A stretch of 64,000 bases of DNA from Gammaproteobacteria bacterium (lineage in GTDB: Bacteria; Pseudomonadota; Gammaproteobacteria; Steroidobacterales; Steroidobacteraceae), in assembly GCA_021773365.1 (NCBI GenBank), contig JAJFKF010000035.1, positions 1-64,000 on the forward strand, read 5' to 3'. A model generated the notes under the pieces. That model did no database searches, was not told the DNA's origin, and saw nothing but the letters and a program-made list of their open reading frames with translations. Both the position numbers and the translations under genes were made by a program. Of the stretch, positions 53,575 to 63,128 are shown piece after piece (within the stretch, counting starts at the first letter, position 1; every line of letters begins with the position of its first letter).

Positions 53575-56500
53575 ATGAACGACATGATTCATTTTCGCGG
53601 CTTTTCCCTGTCGCTGGCTTTGACGCTGACACTGGCGGCCGGCGCGGTCTGCGCGGCGGCACCCCAGGCGCAGCTGGAGTCGCTGGTCGCAACCCGTCAG
53701 ATCGACTTCGCCACCGTCGACCCGCTGTACCGGGAATCGATGATGCGCGATGGCAGCCTGGATGAGGTGCTGGCGCAGCTGCAGGCCATGTCGAAGGAAA
53801 GCGTCCGCTCCAGGCGCGAGCGCAGCAATGCGTTGCTGATCGTCAGCCATCTGCAGTGGCGCTTCGGTTTGCGCCAGGATGCGCAGAACACCATCGAGGA
53901 AGCCCTGAAAATCGAAACCAGCGCGGACCTGGCGCTGCAGCAGGCGCGCCTGCTCGAGGCGGCTGGCGAACTGCAGCAGTCCCAGCGCTGGTATGACCAG
54001 GCCTTCGCCCTCACCAGCGACAAAACGCGCAAGGAGAACATTCGCCTGCGCATGACCTTCGTCGCCGTTGGTCAGCAGAATATCGAAGCGCTGGTGCGCC
54101 TGGCCCAGAGCCGCGACCGCGATTTCCGTAACCGCGCTGCCGTGGCGCTGGCGGTGCTGAGCCACTACGACGAGGCTGCGGGGCTCTACCAGGTATACGG
54201 CGAGGGGAGCGACCGCTTCCGCCAGCACCTGCGCCTGGCGCAATGGGCGCTGGAAGCCGGCGATGCCTCGGGTGCGCAGGAAGAGGCCTGGAAGGCGGTG
54301 CAGGTGGCCACCCTGGATCGCGATCAGCGTTATGCCCTGAGTGTTTTGGTGGATGCGTACGAGAAAGACAACACGCTGGAGAAGCTCCTCCAGCGCTTCG
54401 AACGCAAGGGCAAGCTCAGTGCCGACGAACAGGACATCCGTATCGATCTGCTGCAGAAGCTGGGGCGCTACGATGAGGCCATTCGTTTGTTCAACGAAAG
54501 CGGCCGTACCGACATCACGCCGGCCTCGCGCCGTCAGTTGCTGCGCATGTACAGCGACGCCGGTCAGACCGGACAGATGGTGATCGAATACAAAAAACTC
54601 ATTGCCGCCGAACCGGAACAGGCAGCCTGGTCGGAAGGTCTGGCCCAGCACCTCATGGAACAGTCGGACCGTGCTGGCGCCATGCAGGTCTGGCAGTCCT
54701 TCATCGATCACAACACCCATGCCGGCGCCCTGATGGCCGGCGCGGAGGCCATGGCGCGCTTCGGCTTTGACGAGCTGTCGGTTGCCGCCACTGAGAAGGT
54801 GATTGCGGTGGAGCCTGCGGCCACCAGCGAGGCGCTGTTGTTCCGCTTCGAACTGGCCATGCGCCGCGGCAGGACTGCGGAAGCCGAAGCAGTGCTGGCG
54901 ACGATGAACCGTACCCTGCCACCGGATGCGGTGGATCGGGTGGATCTGGCCGACGCCTACGAGCGCATCAAGAAACCGCAGGAAGCGCTGCAGGTGATGT
55001 CCGCCCTCGACAGCGCCCGCAAGGGTGGGCTGGGTACCGACGAGCGCATGCGCATGGCCTGGCTGTACGACTCCACTGGCCAGCGCGACAAGGCGATCGA
55101 GGTGTGGAAAGGATTGTGGAACGGCCAGGTGCCCGAAGCCTTCCGCCGCCTGGTGGAAGACCGGCTGGTGACGCTGGCTGCCGAGACCGGTTCGCTGGGT
55201 GACCTTGCCGTGGAGCTGGAAACAAAACTGGCTGAAGGCACGGCGACCAAGAAGGACAGTGGGCTGCTGATCCGTATCTATACCGATACCAACGACTCCG
55301 CTTCCGCCATCGAGGTGATCCGCGAATACTTCAAGAGCGCCGGCAGAGATGCCGCCGATGTCGAGAGTCTGCGCGAGCAGGCCAACGTCTATCGCGCGCT
55401 GGGTCGCCCCAAGGCCTACGAGGCGATCACCCGCAAGCTCCTGGTGAGCGATCCGGAGAACAAGGTGGATTACCTGCAATTCCTGGTGCTGAACCAGCTG
55501 GAAAGCGGCGCCGAGGCGACGAAGGAAAGTAACGAACAGCTGATGCAGTGGCTTGGCCAGTTGCGCGGCACCGGCGGGGCGGCCGCGGGCGCTGAGTTCG
55601 AAGCGGGCATCATGGTGCTGGCAGGCTTGGAAGATCGCGCGATCGCCACCTACCGCAACGCGCTGGCCGAAAACCCGGATCACAGCGACAACTACCTGCT
55701 GCTCGCCGACTTGCTGAAGAAACGCGGCAAGGAAGCCGACGCTATCGGTGCGCTGCAGTACCTGATCGAAACCGCCGATCAGGACGATGCCTTCATCGTC
55801 GGCGTCGACGGCATCCTCAACATGAAGCCGCGCGACAAAAGCATCATTGAGTGGGCGCAGCGGCGTGTGCTTGAGCGCCTGACCGCGCGCGACGACAAAC
55901 TGTACCTGTATGAGTTGCTGGGCGAGCTGGCAGAAGGTTCGGGCGATACCAACATGTATTTCTCGGCGCTGGAGAACTCGCTGGCGTACGCCAACAGCCG
56001 CCGCTCCAATGTGCTGCGCGAACTGATCGTCGCCAGCGCGCAAAAGTCGCCCATGAACGCGATGATGGGGATCGGTGCGGCCGGCGCCCCGGATCCGCAG
56101 CGCAATCTGCGTTACAGCCGCCGCCTGGTATCGCTGGGCGAGGAGCTGCCGCCCGAGATCTACACCGACATGGGCAGGGCCTTCCTCAAGATGGGGGATG
56201 CGGAGAATGCCGCGGATGCGTTCAACCGCGCCGTGGACCGCACCGGCGAGGCGAATCTGGTCGAGCAGACCGGCGATCTGTTCATGAACGAGGGGTTCAA
56301 CCGCCAGGCCAGCACCCAGTACCAGAAGGCGCTGATCGCCGATGCGGACAATGCTGCGGTGATGCGCAAGCTCGCCGAGGTGCGGGTGCGTCAGGGCGCC
56401 AGCGACGAGGCGGAGGACCTGTACACGCGCGCACTGATGAATGTATTGCAGGGGCTGACGCAGGAGATCGAGCAAGTGGGGCAGGGCGCCGCGCCCGCCT

Positions 56501-59500
56501 TTGATACCACGGTGACCTACGAGTACCGTGAAAACTATATCTGGCTGCTGTCCGGGTTTCTGTTCACGCTGCCGTCGGATCCGGCACGGTTCGCCATGGT
56601 GGAGCGTGGTTTCGATGATCTGCTGAGCCAGTCGATGAAGAATGTGAGTGGTCTGGCGCCCAAGCCGCTGGCCTACTACCCGCGTCTGAAGGCGTATTCG
56701 ATGTTTGTGCGCGAGGCGGCGCTGCGCAGCGGCCGCACCGAACTGGCGGACGCGATGGACAGCCGTTTGTTGCGCTACTTCGGCAATGACACCGCCCTGG
56801 TGGCCGAGCTGACCCGACAACGCCGGGAGTGGGGCCTGCCGGCCTCTGCCGTGCGCCTGGCGGCGCAGGCACGGGGGTCGGGCCCGGCGGATGTGTCCTC
56901 CGGCGATGATTTATCATTCGAAGCGGTATTGCCGTCGAGAATGGCCGCCACCCAGGCGCTGGGCCGCCAGGACTACGAACTCGCCATTGGCCTGGCGCGT
57001 TACAACAAGGATCAGGCGCTGGTGCTGACGGTCTACCGGGACTGGGCCAAAGCGGCCCTGACCGATACCCGCGTACTGACGCGGGAAATGATGTCGCAGG
57101 GTGAGAGGGCGCTGAACGTGGTATCGGTCCTCGGCGATGCGCGCGGCAAGCTCGATACGGCAGGTTTTGCCAGTCTGTCGCGCTACGTCATCGATCTGGC
57201 CCGCGGTCGTCCCGAGTACCAGCGCAAGCTGCTATATGGCGGCGGAATGCAGCGGCTATTCAAGGGAGGCGGGGATGATTCCTCGCTGCTGCTGGCAATG
57301 GAGAAGGCCGCCGGCCGCACATTCATGAGCGACGAGGAGCTCGGTGACCTGCTCAATGCTCCCGCTGTGCCCTCCCAGCAGGGGGCCATGGGCGGTGGGA
57401 CATTCGATCTGGCGTACGTGCAAAACCGTTTGTCCGGCGCGGACCTGATCGACCTGCTGGAGCGTGCCGTCGGCGCGGACGAGGATGACTACGCGCGCAG
57501 GGGCATGATTGTCCCGCTGACCACCGCGGCGCTTTCCAAGCCCCTGAATGCCCAGCAGTCCGGGCGGCTGCTGGACGTCATCAGGAAAAGCGCTCAGGCG
57601 CAGAAAACCGGACGCGGTTTCGACCCCATGAACTATGTCATGCAACTTCAGCGCGGCGGGTGGTCAGCACAGATCGCGCCGGCAAACATTTCGATTGTCG
57701 AACAGATCGACGACTTTCTGGCGACGACGTATCCGAAGCAGTTCACGGCCGGCGCACTGAAAATCGATAGTTTGATCGCCGAAGGTCGTGAGCGCGAAGC
57801 GCTGCCGCTGATCGTTGAGGTGGCGCTGGGACGCGGAGCAACGGGCGGCAACTCCCGCATCATGGCGATGGGCATGGCGGTGGCGATCATGATGCCGATG
57901 TCGAGTGCCACCAGCGCCAGCGCGAACGCTGATATGAGCGGGCCGGTCACGCAGTATCTGCAGCAGCATGCCGCAACCCTCTTTGGCGAGCACCGCGCTG
58001 AGTTCGTGGCCCTGGTGCAGGCAAAGGAAAAAGAACTGGGGCTGACGCCGGCCACATTCGCCCTGCTGATGGCGGTGGAGGATGCCGATCCGCAAAGTAA
58101 CCCTCAACGACGTCGGCAGTGGCTGGAATCCATGGCTGCTCGTTATCCTGACAAGGAACCGGTGCTGGCTGCCCTCGCACGCGATTACGGCTCGCAGGGG
58201 TACGTGGATCAGCAGATCAAGACCCTTGAACGTCTGACCGCACTGGCGCCGCGCAAGGTCGAGTATCGCAAGGAACTGTTCCAGCTCTGGAAGCAGCTGG
58301 GCAATCCGGTCAATGCCGTGGCCAGCGCCAACGGCAGGATTGCCGACGTGACGCAGACGCCCGATTCAGGGCGCCAGGCAATGCGCTCCGCCATGCGTAA
58401 CCAGTCGGCGCTGCAGCGACCCGTTGTCGCCGGGCCCGTGGAGCAGGTGGTCGCGCTGGAGAACGGAGGCAGCGCGGATGAGGCGCGGCTGGGGCTGCGC
58501 AGCCTGCTGCATCAGCTGCCGCCGGCCGGCGGTGGTTACGACGCCATGCGCATGCAGTACGCGGAGCTGTTCGGACTGGACTGGCAGGTGCCGGAGCCGG
58601 CCAGGGAGGCTGCCGCCGATGAGGACGAGGATGAACTGGATGACTTCTTTATGCCTTCAGGCCGGCGCAGCGCCGTGCCCACCATCGAGGCCCTGAGCCG
58701 GGATGAGAAGACACGCAATCCGTACACCCGCGACGAGAAGTTCCTCGACAAACTGACGGACTATGAATTTTCCATTGCGGAGTTCGAGGCCCAGATCCGT
58801 ACGTTGCGCCCGCAGGACATCGACGACGAGTACCTGATGTATGCCCTGCTCGCCGATGCCTACGACAAACATGGTCGCCTGCAGCAGGTGCTCAGCGGGC
58901 TGACGGCCAAAGTTCAGACGGGTGCCGCCAGTGGCAAGGAGCGGGTACTGTGGCTGGAGTTGCTGTGTCGCGCCTCGCAGGTCGATGCCGCCGCGCAGCT
59001 GCCGCTGGTGGAGAAGACGGTGGGCGCGGTCGGAGGCGTCGATGGCTACGAGCAGCTGCTGCTGGCGCGGCTGTACGCCCATGCAGGCAATCAGACGCGC
59101 GCCGCCGACATTTATGCCGCAACGGTGATGTCCGGCGGCCTTGATATTCGCAGGATGTATGGGGAGTCTGCGCCAACTTTGCTGACCGTTTCCGGCCTGT
59201 ATGTGGATGCTTCCGAACATCTGGGTGCCGCGGCGCTCGACCGGTTCGCTGGCATGTTGCTGCAGATCGTGCAGCCGCCCAATGAGGTGGCGGCGGCAGC
59301 CGGCGTCTACGAACAGTTCGTAGTGTGGATGCTGGAGCAGACTCCACAGTCACCGGTGCTGCAGGCACAGGTCCAGACCCTGATCAACGCAGCGGCAGCC
59401 TCCGGAAAATGGTCCCCGGAGACCTATCTTCAGGCCGCCACCCTGCTGGCCCGGCGCGGTGAACATGAAACCGCGCTGAAGATGCTTGCCCTGAGCCTGC

Positions 59501-60726
59501 GCGAGCCGGTGGCTGCTGCACAGGCCAATCCGGACGATCCGGCCCTCGCCCTGCAGCAACAGCTGGTGCAGTCGTACCAGGCCGCGCTTTCGCGCCAGTC
59601 CGGTGCCGCGTCGATGCTGTCGATGGGAAGGATGGCGCGTGGATCTTCCGGACTGTCGGTGATGAGTTTCAAATCCGTGTTTCCATCCAGTGCTGATGAA
59701 TGGCCGCGGGCACAGGAATGGACGCAGCTGGCGGGCGAGCGGCTGGCAGGCCTGATCGGGCAGGGTGCCGTGGCGCGGGAGATGGCCTTGCAGGTGCTGG
59801 CGCTGGTAACGCTGCGGCAGCATCAGATGGGTGCAAACGATGCGGTGAGCGCGTCCGCGCACCGCCTGGCGGAACTGCTGGCGCCTTATGACTCCGTCAC
59901 CCAGCCAACGGCGACACTCGTGATCGCCGTCCTGGAACACACGCAGGCTCCGATCGATGTCGCCATGCTGCGGGGGTTGATCGAGCAGCGCCGCATCGAC
60001 GTGCGCCTGATCGGACCGGCCCTGCGGCGGGTGGAAAACGCCGATGGAGCTGCGCAGGCGTTCGCGCTGGGCCAACTGGCGGTGGCGTATTCGCAGGAGC
60101 CGAACCTGCTGCAGACCATGAAGAAACTGGCTGACGCCGCGGGCAAGCCGGAACTGGTGCAGGTCTATATCGATCTGGAGAAAAAATCGGCGCAGGCGCG
60201 CGAGGTTCTGGCCAGCGGCAAGGATGTGAAGACCGCTGCTGCGGCAGCCGAAGCGCTGAACACGGGCGAGTCCGGCTCCGGTCCCGCCATCGGCGAAGGC
60301 CTGGAACTGAAATTCACTGCCGTCGACGGCCGCGCGGTGGACCTGGCGCAGCTGAAGGGCAAGGTGGTGCTGGTGGATTTCTGGGCCACCTGGTGCGGAC
60401 CGTGTATTGCCGAACTGCCCAATCTCAAGCGCACCTACGAGACCTGGAATGCCCGTGGGTTTGAGGTCATCGGTATCTCGCTGGACCGCTCCAACGATGA
60501 GGAGAAGCTTAAGGACTTCGTGGCCAAGAACAACATGCCCTGGCCGCAGCACTTCGACGGCAAGTACTGGAAAAACGAGATCGCGGTGAAAAATGGCATC
60601 AACGCCATTCCCGCCGCCTGGCTGTTCGACCAGGAGGGCAAGCTGGTCACCAAGAACGCGCGCGGCAAGACGCTGGAAGAAGAAGTGGCGCGTTTGCTGG
60701 GACAGACCACCGCCTCCACCAAGTAG
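53575..60726 (+). CDS. Giant exported TPR-repeat protein with C-terminal TlpA-like thioredoxin domain
   Basis: 2383 residues. A signal peptide (about 1-33, SLALTLTLAAGAVCAAAPQ) is followed by some 2200 residues of helical TPR-like repeats, for example QASTQYQKALIADADNAAVM and then DEAEDLYTRALMN near residue 910. A Met-rich stretch (RIMAMGMAVAIMMPM, about 1425-1440) and an acidic patch (DEDEDELDDFF, about 1680) interrupt it. The C-terminal domain (about 2240-2383) has LKGKVVLVDFWATWCGPCIAELP with Cys2274/Cys2277 and INAIPAAWLFDQEGKLV (cis-Pro), a TlpA/ResA-like thiol-disulfide fold. It should be periplasmic. ATG 53575 is preferred over upstream in-frame starts because it directly precedes the signal peptide. 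Function unknown; the neighbouring TonB receptor suggests handling of an imported substrate. Confidence 0.85.
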   Translation: MNDMIHFRGFSLSLALTLTLAAGAVCAAAPQAQLESLVATRQIDFATVDPLYRESMMRDGSLDEVLAQLQAMSKESVRSRRERSNALLIVSHLQWRFGLRQDAQNTIEEALKIETSADLALQQARLLEAAGELQQSQRWYDQAFALTSDKTRKENIRLRMTFVAVGQQNIEALVRLAQSRDRDFRNRAAVALAVLSHYDEAAGLYQVYGEGSDRFRQHLRLAQWALEAGDASGAQEEAWKAVQVATLDRDQRYALSVLVDAYEKDNTLEKLLQRFERKGKLSADEQDIRIDLLQKLGRYDEAIRLFNESGRTDITPASRRQLLRMYSDAGQTGQMVIEYKKLIAAEPEQAAWSEGLAQHLMEQSDRAGAMQVWQSFIDHNTHAGALMAGAEAMARFGFDELSVAATEKVIAVEPAATSEALLFRFELAMRRGRTAEAEAVLATMNRTLPPDAVDRVDLADAYERIKKPQEALQVMSALDSARKGGLGTDERMRMAWLYDSTGQRDKAIEVWKGLWNGQVPEAFRRLVEDRLVTLAAETGSLGDLAVELETKLAEGTATKKDSGLLIRIYTDTNDSASAIEVIREYFKSAGRDAADVESLREQANVYRALGRPKAYEAITRKLLVSDPENKVDYLQFLVLNQLESGAEATKESNEQLMQWLGQLRGTGGAAAGAEFEAGIMVLAGLEDRAIATYRNALAENPDHSDNYLLLADLLKKRGKEADAIGALQYLIETADQDDAFIVGVDGILNMKPRDKSIIEWAQRRVLERLTARDDKLYLYELLGELAEGSGDTNMYFSALENSLAYANSRRSNVLRELIVASAQKSPMNAMMGIGAAGAPDPQRNLRYSRRLVSLGEELPPEIYTDMGRAFLKMGDAENAADAFNRAVDRTGEANLVEQTGDLFMNEGFNRQASTQYQKALIADADNAAVMRKLAEVRVRQGASDEAEDLYTRALMNVLQGLTQEIEQVGQGAAPAFDTTVTYEYRENYIWLLSGFLFTLPSDPARFAMVERGFDDLLSQSMKNVSGLAPKPLAYYPRLKAYSMFVREAALRSGRTELADAMDSRLLRYFGNDTALVAELTRQRREWGLPASAVRLAAQARGSGPADVSSGDDLSFEAVLPSRMAATQALGRQDYELAIGLARYNKDQALVLTVYRDWAKAALTDTRVLTREMMSQGERALNVVSVLGDARGKLDTAGFASLSRYVIDLARGRPEYQRKLLYGGGMQRLFKGGGDDSSLLLAMEKAAGRTFMSDEELGDLLNAPAVPSQQGAMGGGTFDLAYVQNRLSGADLIDLLERAVGADEDDYARRGMIVPLTTAALSKPLNAQQSGRLLDVIRKSAQAQKTGRGFDPMNYVMQLQRGGWSAQIAPANISIVEQIDDFLATTYPKQFTAGALKIDSLIAEGREREALPLIVEVALGRGATGGNSRIMAMGMAVAIMMPMSSATSASANADMSGPVTQYLQQHAATLFGEHRAEFVALVQAKEKELGLTPATFALLMAVEDADPQSNPQRRRQWLESMAARYPDKEPVLAALARDYGSQGYVDQQIKTLERLTALAPRKVEYRKELFQLWKQLGNPVNAVASANGRIADVTQTPDSGRQAMRSAMRNQSALQRPVVAGPVEQVVALENGGSADEARLGLRSLLHQLPPAGGGYDAMRMQYAELFGLDWQVPEPAREAAADEDEDELDDFFMPSGRRSAVPTIEALSRDEKTRNPYTRDEKFLDKLTDYEFSIAEFEAQIRTLRPQDIDDEYLMYALLADAYDKHGRLQQVLSGLTAKVQTGAASGKERVLWLELLCRASQVDAAAQLPLVEKTVGAVGGVDGYEQLLLARLYAHAGNQTRAADIYAATVMSGGLDIRRMYGESAPTLLTVSGLYVDASEHLGAAALDRFAGMLLQIVQPPNEVAAAAGVYEQFVVWMLEQTPQSPVLQAQVQTLINAAAASGKWSPETYLQAATLLARRGEHETALKMLALSLREPVAAAQANPDDPALALQQQLVQSYQAALSRQSGAASMLSMGRMARGSSGLSVMSFKSVFPSSADEWPRAQEWTQLAGERLAGLIGQGAVAREMALQVLALVTLRQHQMGANDAVSASAHRLAELLAPYDSVTQPTATLVIAVLEHTQAPIDVAMLRGLIEQRRIDVRLIGPALRRVENADGAAQAFALGQLAVAYSQEPNLLQTMKKLADAAGKPELVQVYIDLEKKSAQAREVLASGKDVKTAAAAAEALNTGESGSGPAIGEGLELKFTAVDGRAVDLAQLKGKVVLVDFWATWCGPCIAELPNLKRTYETWNARGFEVIGISLDRSNDEEKLKDFVAKNNMPWPQHFDGKYWKNEIAVKNGINAIPAAWLFDQEGKLVTKNARGKTLEEEVARLLGQTTASTK

Positions 60727-60765
60727 CTGTTTTCAGACGATATTCTGAGAATGCGTAAATAAATC

Positions 60766-60792
60766 GCGGGCCGGGGGTATCTCCCGGTCCGC
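60766..60792. terminator. Hairpin after the giant gene
   Basis: GCGGGCCGGG pairs with CCCGGTCCGC (one G-T) around a 7-base loop, 40 bases after the stop. No T run follows on the + strand, but AAATAAATC precedes it, so on the minus strand a T-rich tail would follow. It may end minus-strand transcription from the remnants at 60.8-61.3 kb as well. Confidence 0.5.
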
Positions 60793-60829
60793 AAATCGCT
60801 CTATAGACTCCGTGGAGAACCTCTCTTCG

Positions 60830-60973
60830 GAGCCAACCCCGTTGCTGGACGACAAACGTGCCTTCGTCGCCGACCTCGCCGCCAGCCATGGCGAGCGGTT
60901 GCGCCGTTTTCTGCGCACGCTCCAGGTGTTCGATGATCTGCTGCTCACGCTCGGTCAACGCTTCGTTCGTCAT
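60830..60973 (-). pseudogene. IS66-type accessory gene remnant
   Basis: MTNEALTEREQQIIEHLERAQ and then QPLA match the start of small ORFs carried by IS66-family elements (REQQxLEHLxxAQ...LxxYA). After this the frame is degenerate, with GWLRREV the only later match. No transposase or inverted repeats are seen. It probably marks a decayed insertion. A competing + strand frame here has no homology. Confidence 0.35.
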
Positions 60974-61013
60974 ATCGCCTCCAGCCATTGGAGGCAGCAG
61001 GATGCGCGGGGTA

Positions 61014-61325
61014 TCAGGTCACCGGATGAGAGTCGGCTGCATCCACGATCTTTTTCTTGAGGTCATCGAGTGGCAGGGGGGAATCTTCCCCGTACTTCTT
61101 TCCCTCGATGCCAAGCGTGAATCTGTTGGCCGGTCCATCCTGAAGGACGTCCACCCCGCCTTGGTGGGTTGATTTCATGAGGCGGAAGCGCTGGCCGGTG
61201 AGCGCCTCCAGCAGGTCGCGCACGAATCCTTCGAACCCCTCGCTGCCCGTTGCCTTCAGCTTGAGAAGGGCCGCAATGAGCGGATTTTGATCCGCTGCTT
61301 TTCTCTTTTGCTTCTGCTTGTCCAT
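61014..61325 (-). pseudogene. N-terminal fragment of a PD-(D/E)XK nuclease-type protein
   Basis: 103 residues from ATG 61325. GFEGFVRDLLEALTGQRFRLMKSTHQGGVDVLQDGP and LGIEGKKYGED form the D...E-x-K core found at the N terminus of large restriction/defence proteins (GGxDxxxDG...ixxExKxY). Such proteins normally continue for hundreds of residues; here a stop comes soon after the helix following the core. The break is near the IS66-like remnant. It is probably a truncated defence gene. A small intact nuclease cannot be ruled out. Confidence 0.5.
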
Positions 61326-61552
61326 AGGGTGCGTTTGCGGTCGATCAGGTCGCGTCGCGGAGAAACAGAAAGTGTGGGTTGGAGGCCATAGTCGGGAACC
61401 GTGCACCGCGGATGGTGTGCTGCAGGGGCGTCAAACAATGCCTATGAGCGCATTGCTGCTTCAAGGTCCTGCTATGCATATGGTTAGCGCGAATCGATGC
61501 CAATGTTCCAAATGCGATACTCAGCGTTTTCTGAAAGGGATTGAGTCCATTC

Positions 61553-61795
61553 ATGAATAATACCTACTTTGGGCTCCTGGCCGAATTCAGCGAGGCTAAT
61601 ATTCCGCTGAGTAAAGTAGCATCTAAATACTTTGGTCTCGGCCCCAGTGAGGCGAAACGACGGGCCGCCGCGAAGATGTTGCCGTGTACTGCGTTTAGAC
61701 TCGGCGGACAGAAGTCGCCTTGGCTTGTGAGTGCTATCGATCTTGCGCAGTTGATCGATAGGATGCGGCACCAAGCAGGAGCATTTGCTGGATAG
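61553..61795 (+). CDS. PrtN-like (pyocin activator family) small regulator
   Basis: 80 residues from ATG 61553. NNTYFGLLAEFSEANIPLSKVASKYFGLGPSEAKRRAA and then LVSAIDLAQLIDRMRHQAG match the PrtN family, which reads xFLLMAxYxxxxIPLxxVxxxYFxLxxxxAxxxxxxGxLxxPxxR and ends in an AxYIDxxR helix. Family members are common near integrases in prophages and genomic islands, where they act as DNA-binding regulators or excision factors. It lies 140 bases before the second dusA-like repeat, fitting an element end. No integrase is adjacent. Confidence 0.7.
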   Translation: MNNTYFGLLAEFSEANIPLSKVASKYFGLGPSEAKRRAAAKMLPCTAFRLGGQKSPWLVSAIDLAQLIDRMRHQAGAFAG

Positions 61796-62107
61796 ATGTT
61801 TTGAGTTCTGCTTTCCGCGGTATTTCTGAGTGATTGCGGGTTTTTCGCGTGTATATTTGATTGTCGACCCAATGAATACTGTTATGAAAATATCTAGCGT
61901 GCCCAATAAGTTATCTCATTTATTGTGCACTGCACCTATGATGGATGGGATCGATGCTGTCAAATCTCACAATCGCATCAAGCACGTGGATCCCGCGCAA
62001 ATCGCTTGCCCTCTCTTTGTTCCCATGCGTGAGCGAGGTTTTGTGCTGGCGCCAAGGAAGCGTTTGCGCGGTGTATACCGCATGTAAACGTTGCCGCCAG
62101 AGCAGCG
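61796..62107 (+). other. Gene-poor stretch with second dusA-like repeat
   Basis: 312 bases, AT-rich to about 61960. A frame from ATG 61872 reads LSHLLCTAPMMDGID and then AVKSHN, again like the DusA start, and runs on without homology to 62087. Bases 61932-61955 repeat 44566-44589 in direct orientation (two mismatches in 24). It is the right-hand candidate attachment site. No gene is called. Confidence 0.45.
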
Positions 62108-63127
62108 CTATTCGGTCCGGGCGTGAATCACCACGGTATTGCCCGTGCGCTCGAACCGCAGGTCCTGGCGTTGCTCGAGGAACTTCAGCAACTGCTCCGG
62201 CATATCCGCATCGAATACTCCGTTGAGGCGCCGCTCCCCGATCTGCGAGTCCGCGATCCGGATCCGGGTGGTGCTGTAACGATTGAACTCCCTCGCCACC
62301 TCAAACAAGGTGGCGCGTCGGAAGTCGAGCTGCCGCTGCCGCCATGCGGTGGCCTGGGCGATTTCAGCGGTCTCATTCTTAACGACGCTTCGATCTTTGA
62401 GTAACTGCGCAGTCTCTCCCTGGACCAGAGGCACCGGGATTGCATCTGTTGCGACCTGAACCTTGCCTTCCACCACCGACACGGTGGTGCGCGCATCCTG
62501 TCGATAGACATTGAACTGCGTGCCGAGGGCCTGCACCGTGGCATCGCCCACCAGCACACGGAAGGGCCTGTCCGGATCACGCGCCACGACAAAGAACGCC
62601 TCGCCCTCCAGAAGATCGATATCGCGCCCTTCATCTGAATAATGAACCTTCACCTGCGAACGGGTATTGAGATGGATAACCGAACCGTCTGTCAGCTTGA
62701 CCGAGCGTTGCTCGCCGATCTGTGTGCGATAGTCGGAGTTGCCCGAGATCAGCGTAAACGACGCATAGCCGACAAGCCCGACCGCCAGGCTCGCGGCCAT
62801 TGCCCACCCCAGCCGGCGCCGGGGTGCCGGCGAGCGCGAAGTGTGCATTTGCGGGCGAGGCTCGAGCGGCAGGATGTTTGCAACGGCGGCTGCGGCTGAT
62901 GATTTCCGGCAATCCTCGATCAGCGCCTCGATATCGACGGCCTCCGGCAGATCGATCTCGTTCAGCTGGCGGTCGAGCACCGTCACTTCAAGGAACGCCT
63001 GCACATGGTCGCGAGACTGTTCGCACCATTCGAGAAACGCCTTGCGGCATTGCGTGCTTTCGTCCTCTTCCAGCCGCAACAGCCATTGCAGCGCCTGTTC
63101 CTGTATTTTTGTCGGTACCGTCTCCAT
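62108..63127 (-). CDS. FecR-like transmembrane anti-sigma/regulator, module 3
   Basis: 339 residues. N-terminal ALQWLLRLEEDESTQCRKAFLEWCEQSRDHVQAFLEV is the anti-sigma part. A transmembrane segment is at about 109-128 (LGWAMAASLAVGLVGYASF). The periplasmic part has VKLTDGSVIHLNTRSQVKV, DLLEGEAFFVVARDPDRPFRV and VQALGTQFNVYRQD, with an STN-like tail (VAREFNRYSTTRIRIAD, NGVFDADMPEQLLKFLEQR). ATG 63127 is one base after the sigma stop. It is closest in layout to module 2. Confidence 0.88.
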   Translation of the reverse strand: METVPTKIQEQALQWLLRLEEDESTQCRKAFLEWCEQSRDHVQAFLEVTVLDRQLNEIDLPEAVDIEALIEDCRKSSAAAAVANILPLEPRPQMHTSRSPAPRRRLGWAMAASLAVGLVGYASFTLISGNSDYRTQIGEQRSVKLTDGSVIHLNTRSQVKVHYSDEGRDIDLLEGEAFFVVARDPDRPFRVLVGDATVQALGTQFNVYRQDARTTVSVVEGKVQVATDAIPVPLVQGETAQLLKDRSVVKNETAEIAQATAWRQRQLDFRRATLFEVAREFNRYSTTRIRIADSQIGERRLNGVFDADMPEQLLKFLEQRQDLRFERTGNTVVIHARTE

Positions 63128-63128
63128 C

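Noticed and set aside
53557-56820. A 1087-residue open frame on the minus strand opposite the giant TPR gene
   Set aside because: It has no motifs, is rich in His/Arg/Gln as expected from the antisense of Ala/Leu-rich GC-rich coding DNA, and the opposite strand has a clear signal peptide and domains.
60812-61060. Plus-strand 82-residue frame with a faint sigma-like start
   Set aside because: The HGERLRRFL stretch is too short to support a sigma factor, and the minus strand gives a better IS66-type match.
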